Assembly (NCBI GenBank): GCA_963556145.1
Contig: OY744467.1
Coordinates: 4,898,001-4,962,000 of the forward strand
DNA length: 64,000 nucleotides
Source: Hygrocybe punicea
Lineage: Eukaryota; Basidiomycota; Agaricomycetes; Agaricales; Hygrophoraceae
Direction of reading: 5' to 3'
This document shows positions 54,991 to 64,000 of this stretch, piece by piece. Made by a program: the position numbers and the translations under genes. The first letter of the stretch is position 1. The number at the start of each line of letters is the position of its first letter. The notes beneath the pieces were generated by a model that ran no database searches, had not been told where the DNA came from, and saw nothing but the letters and a program-made list of their open reading frames with translations.

Positions 54991-55391
54991 TCGGCGGTGG
55001 TACGACAATGGCCACATACGCTAATCGGTTTAGAGGGCATAGGGACGGGTCGGTCGTTAACGACTTCCATGAAGAAACCGTAGGAGTGGTCGAGCCAGTC
55101 GTCAGAGTCGTCGATCTCCTCGGGGTCTTCTGTAGCGTGAGGCCGTCTGGAGAGTCCGTCGGGTGCACCGTGTGCGGAAGCGGGTACGTGAACGAGTCTA
55201 AAATCAAATAAGAGCACGCCGGCTATCCATCGGTTGATCGTTGCATTGGGCTGGATGTCGGGGTTGTTGAGCATCCCTTTTATGTACTTTGCGTCAACTT
55301 CGACGGTGAGGTTGCGGACACCGATAATGAAAATCCGGTAGGCGCGGAGGGCCCTGAAGAGACCGTAAAGCTCGAGCTTGGACTGGGAGTA
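54991..55391 (-). pseudogene. gypsy RNase H, C-terminal part
   Basis: After a TGA at 55393-55391, the frame continues with LELYGLFRALRAYR, KYIKGMLNNPDI and ending HGAPDGLSRRPH, the standard RNase H to integrase linker of Ty3/gypsy elements. Cut off at 54990 by the LTR insertion. Confidence 0.8.
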
Positions 55392-55394
55392 TCA

Positions 55395-56231
55395 GGATTC
55401 GCGCTCGTTCCAAGATATTGAACCGAATCGATTCGGGTATTGTTTTCCGTTGGCACGGATTTGCATGAGAACGAAGCCGACTCCGAGGATGGAAGAATCA
55501 ACGGCGAGGATGACCTCCCATTCACGCGTGTAATCGATAGCGCGCAGCACTGGCGATGTAATGACGGCACTTTTGAGGTAGTCGATGGCGGTTTCTTCTT
55601 CTTCGCCAAATTCAAAGGGGATGCCTTTGCGGGTAAGATGGACGAGGGGTTGGGAGTGGAGCGAGAAGTCTTTGATAAAAATACGCAAGATGCCGCAAAT
55701 ACCGAGGAAGGCGCGGACTTCGGTGAGGTTGGTCGGCAGTGGCCAATCGCGGATCTTCTGTACTTTGGAGTCATCAGCTACTCTTCCTTCGTATGTGCAT
55801 CGGTGACCGACAACGATTACCGAGGGTCGGCAGAGATCGAGTTTCTTGCCATTGAAAGTACCGCCCACATAGCAGAAACGCTGAATAACGCAATTGACTC
55901 CTTGGAAGTGTTCCCAAATGAAACGTCGGATTGCCGGATTCTCGGGTATGGTCTCGTAGGTACCGTCGGGTTGTTCGTAGCGGGTTGGAGGTCCTTTGAC
56001 GGGAATGTCGTTGATGTACGGGACGGCACGGTGGGGAATCTCGTCGCGGAGTATGTACGTGGAGTCTCCGTGTAGAATTTGAGGGGAGTTGGTGTATCCC
56101 ATAGCGATCCGCGTAAGCCGAAGTGTTCCAAGTGGAGATTGGAACGTCATATAATCCTGAGACGAGAGATGGACGAGGCGTTGGTCGAAGGAAACAAAGA
56201 GATCGAAGGAGGCGTAGCACAAGTGGCCTCC
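55395..56231 (-). pseudogene. gypsy reverse transcriptase (C-terminal) and RNase H start
   Basis: Contains FDLFVSFDQR (motif A) and LTRIAMGYTNSP, then YINDIPVKG where the Y-x-D-D active site should be: the first catalytic Asp is Asn. LTEVRAFLGICG (connection) and the RNase H start (ILAVDSSILGVGFVL) follow. The frame ends at a TGA in ERES-stop-YSQ. Confidence 0.85.
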
Positions 56232-56239
56232 GAAGGCTT

Positions 56240-57417
56240 TAGTGCTGCCAAAGTTCGGTTCGGTTCAGCAAACTGCCGAACCGAAACCGAAACCGCTTCG
56301 AACCGTTTTTTAGCGTTCGGTTCGCGTTCAAACCCGGTTCAAACGCCGAACCGATTTGATTTAAAGCTTCTCCTACCTGTCAGCTTCATTTTGATCCCCT
56401 GATCATCCAAAACGGTCAAGTATTGAGTGAGTTATGATTAAAATAACTTTTATTCACAATGGGAGGACATCCGTAACATATCTTTTATTCAGATATAGTT
56501 TCCCCATGTTGGGACGAGATTCCAACACCGCAAAGACCCCAGAAAACCATTTGAACTCCCCACCCTAAACGGGCTACAGATATAATACAGAAATGTGATA
56601 TCTATTGGAGGGGGTCGACCCCCTGAATAGACTACAAAAACTATTTTCAAGGTCTGACCTCCTGAAGTGGGCTATGCCGATCACCGGCATGTCATCTATC
56701 GATTCCATCAACAACCCCAAACTGATATAAGCAAAGCGGTTCCAACCCCAACTGGCACCCTGTTTATTGCCTAGAATATTTTGATTGTTACGGATGTCCT
56801 CCCAATATATAGATTGTGATTTTAAAAAATGGAAATAGCATTATAAGTAAAATAAGCAAAATTACCAAATTATTTGAGTACATTACCCTCATCAGAAGGT
56901 AATGGGTTCTCTGTTAACATTAATTAATATAATCAATATCCACTCACCTATTGGACCAACTTGGAATTTCTGCATAATTGGTTACAAATTGAAGTCAGTT
57001 TAATGAGTGACCAGATATTGGTTAAATTAACTAATCTTAGCGGAGGACCCATTGTCATTTAGTGTGGGCAATGTACACAAATAATTTGGTAATTTTATCT
57101 ATTTTATTTATAATGTTATTGCCATTTTTAAAATCAAATATATATATATATTGAGTAAAAGTTGTTTTAACCATAACTCACTCAATACTTGACCGTTTTG
57201 GATGATCAGTGGATCAAAATGACGGGAAGGACCGTATCTATCGGTTCGCGGTTCGAACCGGGTTCAAACGCGGTTCGGAACCGCTCAAAACCACCGAACC
57301 GTAAACTGAACCATCAGTTTCGGTTCAGCATTTGGCTGAACCGAACCGGGTTTTTCGGTTCGGTTTGCAGTTCAAACCGGGTTTGGACCGGTTCCGAACC
57401 GAACTTCGGCATCACTA
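56240..57417. mobile_element. hAT-type MITE, 1,178 bp
   Basis: Ends are TAGTGCTGCCAAAGTTCGG (left) and the complement of TAGTGATGCCGAAGTTCGG (right). The host 8-mer GAAGGCTT occurs directly outside both ends (56232-56239 and 57418-57425), the hAT target length. The arms carry many GGTTCGGTTCGAACC-like blocks, then a second inverted repeat, ATCATCCAAAACGGTCAAGTATTGAG, around 56402 and 57207. There is no transposase frame. It splits the reverse transcriptase of the gypsy element. Confidence 0.88.
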
Positions 57418-57425
57418 GAAGGCTT

Positions 57426-58401
57426 CGGCTAGGTGCTCAGTCATAGGTGGTACGGCGGGATCACGGATTGTGATGGCGTTAAGGGGCTGTAGGTCGTGGA
57501 CGATACGAAGGGACTTCCCATCCTTTTTTAAAATGCAAAACCAGCGGGAGCGGTATGAGGAATTCGAGGGTTCGTAGGTACCGGCGTTGATTTTGTCCTT
57601 GATGATACCGATGACTTCATTGAGTATACCGGGAGGGATCGGGATATTTCGATGGGTCGTGGGGACGGTAGGGATGTGGATCGGCGGGAAGTAGTCAGTG
57701 TTGAACTGGCCTTTCTCGGATTCGTTCCAAGCGAAAGCGGCTTCTTGAGTTTTTATGATATGATGGCCGAGTTTCTCTTCCTCAGGCCAAAGGAATCCGT
57801 CCAGGTTCATCGGCATCGGATCGTGATGTTCCTGGGTGTAGCGGGTGCCGGGTGTAAAGTCAGGCGGGTGTGTCGGGAGCGTGGGTAAGTCGGCTAGCGG
57901 GTCGCCGGTGATCTCGCGTACGATCCACTATTGGTCGGGTAGAGTTGTAGAGATTGGGCAGATTCGATCGGCTACTTTTTTGTACTTCTTTTTGGTGACA
58001 ACACCTTTTAGGTCCCTGGTAGGGGGGGTTGTATACGAGATATAAACAGCGTGTTCGGCAGAGGAGCTGTTACAAACATCGGAAGGTGAAACAGATGACG
58101 CGGGAGTGGAAACGGAACAAGAGGAAGGAAGGGTATCGGTAGTACGTATCTGATTTTGTACATCGGTCAACAATGAGATATACTGGGTGGCAGTCTGAGG
58201 CTGAGACGAGGAGAAGTCTAAATCGATAGAAAAACATAAGTCCTCTTCTAGGGGAAATGGCAAAAGAGAAGAATAGTTCATGGTATAAATGTGGTCGCTT
58301 TCGAGTGGCGGCTTCTCATCTCCCGGTGCGTCCTTCCCAAGAGGTATCTCCAGGTCCTCGACTTCTAAAAATCCGGTTTCCTGGTGTCGGACCGTTCTCA
58401 T
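57426..58401 (-). pseudogene. gypsy spacer and reverse transcriptase N-terminal part
   Basis: 57928-58401 is a low-complexity linker after protease, ending at a TAG inside DQ-stop-WIVREITGDP. 57426-57816 starts the reverse transcriptase: YEPSNSSYRSRWFCILKKDG (fingers), LRIVHDLQPLNAITIRDPA, then stops at the MITE insertion. The linker overlaps the protease frame by four bases, so a frameshift is needed between them. Confidence 0.78.
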
Positions 58402-59207
58402 CGGTTCTTTTGGTTGTGCTCGATGGTGGGTAAGGTGACAACGGCGCCCGTGTTTGGATCCGTGATCGTGACTTGCTGATCCCCATTTTTGTAGTCCTTC
58501 GTGAGGGCCTCGGAAAGCGTGAAGAAGGGGCGGCCGATGAGGATTTCATAGGGGGCATCGTCGACGACTTGGACTTGTAGGAAAAGATCGACGTCGCCGA
58601 AGGTAAACTTAAGATTGGCGATCCGGCCGAGGGTATCGTTGTCGCTCTTGTTTGCCGATTGCATTCGCATCTTCATGTTCTGGAGGCCGTAACCGAGTTT
58701 TTCCCATATGTCGCGTCGCATGCCGATAATCATGGAGCCGTTGTCGAGAATGCACTCGAATACATATTTGCTGTTGATGAGCGGGTAGACCGCATGGAGA
58801 GGGACTGAGTCGCGGCCGACGACGAGTGGGACGTTCTCTTGACAGTGGTGGCAGGAGCGGGTGGGGATCTCGGGTGCGTGGAAGTGGAAGACTTCTACAT
58901 TGTTGGTCTCGGCGGTAACTTCCTTCGAGGTGGTGAGGTCCTTCATGTGGCAGCGGGCGTCGGATGACATGGCTAGGAGCTCCCATTGCGAGATGCAAAC
59001 TTGAGAATTGAGAGCACGGTCGATGACGGATTTAGCGGGATCTTCGATAGGAGCCTGGTAGCGGTATTGGGGGTGCGACGCGGGAAGGTTCTGGGGAGTG
59101 CGTGGCATGAAGGCGGTCGGCTCGGTCGGCCGCATGTTTGAAGGGGGAACGATGGTGATCGGGTGCTCGTTGACAGGTCTGGTAGGCGTTTTCTCGACGG
59201 GTTTCAT
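58398..59207 (-). pseudogene. gypsy retropepsin (protease)
   Basis: Contains FECILDNGSMIIGMRRDIWE, the aspartic protease D-x-G-S active site (DNGS) with its following hydrophobic strand, and later the LIGRPFFTLSEA flap/dimer strand. The upstream end is interrupted by copy 2 of the gag-carrying LTR element; in-frame continuity with sequence beyond 61661 suggests gag-pro was one frame. Confidence 0.75.
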
Positions 59208-59659
59208 GACGGTGCAGCAGGTGCTGTGAGCCCCTAGGACCCCAAGGACCCTTAGCCAGTAGTTCCCTTCCTGTTCCTAGCTTAGTCAGCATCTTAGGGT
59301 TTTCCTTGCTTCCCCCTTCCTGCCGCGGCTCCCCTTGAGCCTTTCCCTCTGAGGTCCGGAGATCCGCTCTCCAACGTGGTGATGAGAGAGATTCGAGCCA
59401 CGCACCCATAGGACCAGATCCCGAAAAGATCAAAACAAGCAATTTTGAACACTGAAGGAACTTTGCAAACCAGGAAATCAACAGGACGCGCAAACGAAGC
59501 GCGAAAACACACCCGAATCAACACCATTCCCCTTGCCCACCTCGTTTATATTTGTTCTTTCATTTCTTACCCTCCGTCCACTTTCAGGATTTGATTCAGA
59601 TTTTTCACGCGCCCGACTACTGATTGTTTATACAACTTACAAAACTACGGACCTACGTT

Positions 59660-60658
59660 ATGGCACCAAAAACACGAAACCCAAGGATTAACAAGACCGA
59701 AAAGGAGCTCCACGCTGAACGCGACGTGCAGATACTCGAACTACGACAACAGTTAGCAGCAGAACGCGAGGAAGAAGAGAAAAACGCTGAGAAAAAGGTG
59801 AAGGAAAAGAAGAGACAGAAAGAAAAACAGGCACGACAGACGCTCCGTCGTGCAACGGAAGGTACGCACCTCGAATCGACGGCCCAGGACTCACCACAGG
59901 CAGAAAACACGCGGCCAACAACGGCCGCAAAACCATTCGCGTCCCCCAAGCTACCAACCGCCTCACAAGTCCCCGCAACATCCACGGCACCCCCGTCTGC
60001 CACGTCTCAAGCCCCAACGCCATCCACACGCACGTCCAACACGCCGCCATCGTACAACGCGCCCGCCACGTCACCACTTGCCCAAACGCCGCTGCTGCCG
60101 CGTATGCAACCAACGGCACCCCAAAACGCAACAGAGATACCCAGGCTTCAACACCAATGCCCAGCCCCATCCCCATCAACTCAGAAACGGCCAATGCCAA
60201 TGCTGGCGCGCCCAAACGAGACCCAGCCCAGCCCAGCCGCTACTGCCACGTCACCAGCAACGCCCGCGCGTCGAGAACCACCCCGAGACCCAACGCCACC
60301 GTCCAACGCGTCGATATCAACCCAGACGCTACCGCCTTCGTTGGCACCATCAATATCGCCCCCAAACGCCTCGCGAGCGGCCCCGCAGATGCCGTGTACC
60401 CCGCAGACGCCCCGAAAGACATCAACGGCACCCAAATGGCAGCCCCGGATACCCAGAACGCCCCACGCACAACCCCAACGCCCAGCCCCATCGCCGTTGA
60501 CCCAAGGACAGCCAACACGAACGGCCGCATGCCCAAACGTGCCCCAGCCAAACCCATCCGCGACCGCCACGTCACCACCAATGCCGACGCGTCGATACAC
60601 GCCCCACACCCCGTTACCACCCCAGAACGCGTCGATAAAACCCACACCACGCCCCTGA
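59660..60658 (+). CDS. gag-like protein of short-LTR element, copy 2
   Basis: ATG at 59660; 332 aa. N-terminal coiled coil (LHAERDVQILELRQQLAAER) and then a long Pro/Thr/Ala/Gln-rich region (residues ~80-332). Long overlapping frames on both strands here are by-products of the CCCAACGCC-like repeats. A splice acceptor-like TTTTTCAG at 60939-60946 could join this to the conserved C-terminal module. Confidence 0.65.
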   Translation: MAPKTRNPRINKTEKELHAERDVQILELRQQLAAEREEEEKNAEKKVKEKKRQKEKQARQTLRRATEGTHLESTAQDSPQAENTRPTTAAKPFASPKLPTASQVPATSTAPPSATSQAPTPSTRTSNTPPSYNAPATSPLAQTPLLPRMQPTAPQNATEIPRLQHQCPAPSPSTQKRPMPMLARPNETQPSPAATATSPATPARREPPRDPTPPSNASISTQTLPPSLAPSISPPNASRAAPQMPCTPQTPRKTSTAPKWQPRIPRTPHAQPQRPAPSPLTQGQPTRTAACPNVPQPNPSATATSPPMPTRRYTPHTPLPPQNASIKPTPRP

Positions 60659-60946
60659 AGTCCAACGACACCCCAAAACGCGTCGAAAAGAGCCCTAGAG
60701 ACGCCCCGCACGCCAGATGTGCCCCAAGGCGCCCCGCGAACGTGAACAGAGATGCCCCAGGCCCCCTACACGCCCCAAAACGCGCCGCAAGTGGCCCCAC
60801 AGATGCCCCATACCCCAACGAAACCCCAGAACGCCTCGCAAATGCACCCTGGCGCCCCCCAACGTGATATACCACCCCCCCAAGCGTTACCATCGGCCCC
60901 CGTTTTTCTATCTCAGCTTAGTATATATAAACGCGATTTTTCAGAT

Positions 60947-61441
60947 CTATGTACAGGTGCTCAACCGTGGAGCAGCACCCGCCGCCACAATCGTCACCTC
61001 TTACCCCAACGTTGCGCCCGTTGCCCTTTCCCAAGCCCAGCCATACAGCACCCCCGCCAACCAGTTCCCACCAAAATTATCCCACCGATCCCACCACCCC
61101 CACGACTTGTAGATGCAGGCACCCAAACGATAGAAGATGAACCACCAGCCCCGCACTATGAACCAGTTCGAACCGGCTTCGCATTTGCCTTGAACAAGGC
61201 CCTTCCATCAGATTTCTCTCGTATCTGCCAGATAGCTGAACTGGCATGGGGATCAGAACAAGACTTACGATTTGGCGCCCTTTTGGACCTCTCCCCAAAC
61301 CACAGGACCTTTTTAGACGTCCTCACTGAGATGATGCACCCTCTGCGTGGTGATCCCGATCCAGTCTTTGGACCCGCACTAGCCCCGGTGATAGTGAGGA
61401 TAGTGGATGATTGGGTAGATTTTTGTGGAGGTTACGGATGA
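60947..61441 (+). CDS. conserved C-terminal module of short-LTR element protein, copy 2
   Basis: Open from the acceptor at 60946. It contains PPRLVDAGTQTIEDEPPAPH, then FAFALNKALPSDFSRICQIA and LTEMMHPLRGDPDPVFGP, ending VDFCGGYG. Matches copy 1 closely in the last 100 residues. Domain not recognised. Confidence 0.6.
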   Translation, partial: LCTGAQPWSSTRRHNRHLLPQRCARCPFPSPAIQHPRQPVPTKIIPPIPPPPRLVDAGTQTIEDEPPAPHYEPVRTGFAFALNKALPSDFSRICQIAELAWGSEQDLRFGALLDLSPNHRTFLDVLTEMMHPLRGDPDPVFGPALAPVIVRIVDDWVDFCGGYG

Positions 61442-61765
61442 GCTTTTCAGAGGTAGGAGTCATGTGTGAGGGCGCACACCATTGTGGAGGGGGGTACCTG
61501 CAGCAGGTGCTGCGAGCCCCTAGACCCCGAGGACCCTTAGCCAGTAGTTCCCTTCCTGTTCCTAGCTTAGTCAGCATCTTAGGGTTTTCCTTGCTTCCCC
61601 CTTCCTGCCGCGGCTCCCCTTGAGCCTTTCCCTCTGAGGTCCGAAGATCTGCTCTCCAACGGGCACTGACGTAGAGGCGGCGGGCGGGTTAGGGTACGAC
61701 TCCCTAGACTTCCCTTTCGCTTTTGATGGGATCTCTACGCCGTCGAATCTAACCCGTTTATGAAG

Positions 61766-62743
61766 TCATTGTGCCTCGGCTTCTAAGACTTTGATCTGTT
61801 CGATGTCGTCATCGATGTCAGAGGTCGTAGACTGAAAAACGTCGGCATGGTCGGGTGTGGCTTCGGGTTCGTAGGTGGGTACCTCGACAACGGAGACGAA
61901 GTTGGTCTTAACGTGAGGCGGCGGATCGCGCTGGAAGGGTTCTGTGGGGTTACGGGTAGGGGGAGCGCAGTTTCCAGGGTTCTGTGCATGCCACGCGTCG
62001 AAGCGTTCCTTCATATTTTTGCCGACGATAACCTTTGGAAGGTACATCCCGTTGGGCAATACGATGCGGCCGAGCTCATTCTTGCGGCACATTCCATCCT
62101 TAGTGTACTGCTCGCAAATGGGACAGTCGCGGATACGATGGAACGGATCGTCGCAGAAGAGGCAGTTGAAGTTGGTGGTCCCTTGTCCCGACGTGGTTGG
62201 CTCGGCCCTATCCTGACAAGGCCTCAAATGGCCATTACGCTCGGTAAGGGCTTGTGTGAGGACGGCGAGCTGTTGTGAGACGAGGCGAAAGAGGTCGGAC
62301 ACGTTGGGTTCGACCGGTTCTGCTTTAGGAATGACCGGATCGTAGCGAACGGACGGCGGGTAACGAGTAGCGGATTCTATGGGGGTAGAATACCAGATGG
62401 CGGCAGGCGAAGTAGACGAGAGATGAGAGACGGTAGACGGTTCGGCCGCGGTTCCGGCCAGCAAGAAGTGGGCACAGTTGTGAAAGTCCTGGAAGTCATA
62501 CGGGTCGCTATGGAAGTGGGAGCACTTTACACTGAGGCGATGATTCCTAGCAGAATCCGATCGGAATGGTCGGATTCCTAGGAATCCGATCGGAATCCGA
62601 TCGGAATTTTTCCCACTCAAATTTTGTAGCGCTTCCCTTTCCTCGTTCCCGCCAAACGCACGTTGATATGCCCACGACCGAGTCATCCGGAACTGCGGGG
62701 GTTGGAACCATACAATATTGGTGCTAGGAATCTCAGATTTCAC
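61766..62743 (-). pseudogene. gypsy gag with CCHC zinc knuckle
   Basis: The frame ends at 61766; the start is not an ATG, so the true 5' end is missing or upstream. Near the middle is a perfect C-x2-C-x4-H-x4-C knuckle (CLFCDDPFHRIRDC), the RNA-binding signature of Ty3/gypsy gag. The N-terminal part contains a short run of repeated TCCGATCGGA palindromes, an unusual local expansion (62543-62610). Confidence 0.78.
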
Positions 62744-64000
62744 TACAAATACTTATTATACATCTCAATTAATATATATATATATGTATTTATGAGGCAA
62801 GATGCCCCAAAATAGATACGTGAGTTTCGCCCGTTTATATACGTGTGTTTGGCGCACGGACCATTTCTGGAAACGCGTCAACAAAGACATCACATGACAA
62901 TCAACAAACCCACCTCCACAAAATCCGCCCCATATGCCCAACGACCAATGGACACCGCCAAAACATACGCCACCGCCAAACCAACGCCGACGCGGGAACC
63001 GGGGTCGAGAACCAACAAAAGATGCAGCGAGGAGTTACCTCGCTGCCAAAGTAAGTTTATCATTTTTTTTGTGACACTTCTTTACTAACTACGGTCCCAA
63101 ATGCCCGACACCTACCAACGACGCGAGCTACACCCATGCCCACGCCCACGCCCACACTTACGCCCACGCAAAGCAAACGCGGAAACCGGGAACGATAACG
63201 CAGCGAGGAGTGGTGCGCCCACCCTCGCTGCTAAAGTACGTTTATTTTTCCTTACTAACTACGGTTGCACGCCCCAAACACCCAAACACCCAACGGCCAC
63301 CAACACGAAGCCGAGGAGCCACGCACCCCACGCCATCCAAATGCCCCCGCCAACGCAACGCCAACGGCGGGAACAGGTACAGCAGCAAGGGAAAAAGGCA
63401 GCGAGGGAAAACGGCAGCGAGGAGTGGGCGACCACTCCTCGCTGCCAAGGTAAGTCTTTAGTTTTCCTTGTCTTCTACTTATTGACTATGCACCCGTAGC
63501 AGCAGTAATGGCAGCATCAGCCGCAGCAGCGACAACGACAACGACGAGAGTAGCCGAAGCAGCAGCAGCAGCAACGGCTACACCACCACCACCACCAGCA
63601 ACCCCATGACGCCAAGGCCAACGGCAATGGCAACGGCAACCCCAAACACCCAAACACCCAACGTCCACCAACACGCAGCCGACAAGCACACCCCGCGCCA
63701 TCCAAATGCGCCAACCCAATGCCAACGGCGGGAACAGGGACGACAGCGAGGGAAAAAGGCAGCGACAACAACGACAACGGCAACAGCAGCCAAAGCAACA
63801 GCAGCAACAGCTACACCACCACCACCACCACCACCACCACCACCGGCAACCCCACGACGCCAAGGCCAACGGCAACGGCAACACCAGCGCCAATGGCCCC
63901 AGCAGCAGCAACCGCGTCACGATGGCAACTGCGGCGGCGGCGGCAACAGCGGCCTCCCCCATCTTCCCTTCCCTTTCCTCTCCCATCCCCATCCCTTTCC
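62744..64000. repeat. low-complexity right end with repeated hairpin/splice modules
   Basis: 62744-62840 is AT-rich with a (TA)n tract and may include part of the gypsy LTR. From 62990, three related modules each carry a GCAGCGAGG..CCTCGCTGC hairpin (63024-63046, 63200-63231, 63414-63445) followed by a GTAAGT/GTACGT-like donor and a T-run, with TACTAAC branch-like motifs after the first two. A ~365-bp tandem duplication relates 63276-63360 to 63641-63725. CAG/CAA and CAC microsatellites fill 63490-63860. No gene is assigned. Confidence 0.6.

Larger units (their letters stand above)
59213..61660 (+). mobile_element. short-LTR element with gag-like gene, copy 2
   Basis: LTRs 59213-59375 and 61499-61660 begin TGCAGCAGG and end TCTCCAAC. 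They are related to, but diverged from, the LTRs of copy 1. The primer site TGGTGATGAGAGAGATTCGA follows the 5' LTR (from 59377), and GTGGAGGGGGGTACC precedes the 3' LTR. The element sits between gag and protease of the gypsy element in opposite orientation. No pol. Confidence 0.86.
51825..62743 (-). mobile_element. degenerate Ty3/gypsy retrotransposon with nested insertions
   Basis: Minus-strand order gag, protease, reverse transcriptase, RNase H, integrase is the Ty3/gypsy order. Three insertions split it: 53278-54986, 56240-57417 and 59213-61660. Removing these lengths leaves about 5.6 kb of coding. Stops and a changed catalytic residue show it is dead. I could not recognise its own LTRs on either side, so the ends given are only coding limits. 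Confidence 0.85.

Overview
The window is nuclear DNA of a basidiomycete fungus, almost certainly an Agaricomycete. Genes are split by many 50-70 bp GT..AG introns. The gene set (RACK1, ribosomal protein uS5/RPS2, Bub2/Cdc16, ornithine decarboxylase antizyme, Smr-domain protein, bZIP) is fungal, and the right half is full of Ty3/gypsy and short-LTR retrotransposons of the kind seen in mushroom genomes. A run of 200 N (26756-26955) shows it is a scaffold with one unresolved gap. Exon models were built by reading splice sites by eye. Most close in frame at the length expected for the family; none has been checked against transcripts.

Region 1 (1-24.6 kb) is compact host DNA. In order: an unknown 244-aa protein (+); RACK1 (-), whose third intron carries a U24-type C/D snoRNA; an inosine-uridine-type nucleoside hydrolase (+); an atypical bZIP factor (+); the Bub2/Cdc16 spindle-checkpoint GAP (-), starting only 52 bp from an AP-4 epsilon-like adaptin (+); an unknown 532-aa protein (+); an Smr-domain protein with an 11-nt microexon (-); ornithine decarboxylase antizyme with a +1 programmed frameshift at TTT-TGA (-); RPS2 (+); a disordered 709-aa protein (+); and an intronless quinone-oxidoreductase-type MDR enzyme (+).

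Region 2 (24.7-28.9 kb) is a giant near-perfect inverted repeat with arms of tandem minisatellite units, an unsequenced centre and 13-bp flanking direct repeats: a foldback-type element. It lies 26-39 bp beyond the stop codon of a 2,929-aa uncharacterised gene (28934-38186, minus, eight exons) that has an Asn/Gln-rich stretch, beta-rich modules, a long coiled coil and LEA-like 11-residue repeats.

Region 3 (38.2-51.7 kb) holds a decayed Pcl-type cyclin pseudogene, an AT-rich spacer with a perfect 36-bp-stem hairpin, and a gene for a Zn(II)2Cys6-type protein split by a second foldback element. That element is 8,244 bp long, has 2,240-bp arms, terminal inverted repeats and a 7-bp target duplication. 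Its loop contains a short-LTR element that carries its own gag-like gene.

Region 4 (51.8-62.7 kb) is a Ty3/gypsy polyprotein on the minus strand, broken by stop codons and a mutated reverse-transcriptase active site. Three further elements are nested inside it: a 1.7-kb short-LTR element, a 1.2-kb hAT-type MITE with 8-bp target duplication, and a second copy of the gag-carrying short-LTR element. The last 1.2 kb is low-complexity DNA with three repeated hairpin/splice-signal modules. The main themes are a dense housekeeping cluster with several RNA-level devices (intronic snoRNA, recoding, microexon, bidirectional promoter) and a transposon graveyard in which the insertion order can be read.
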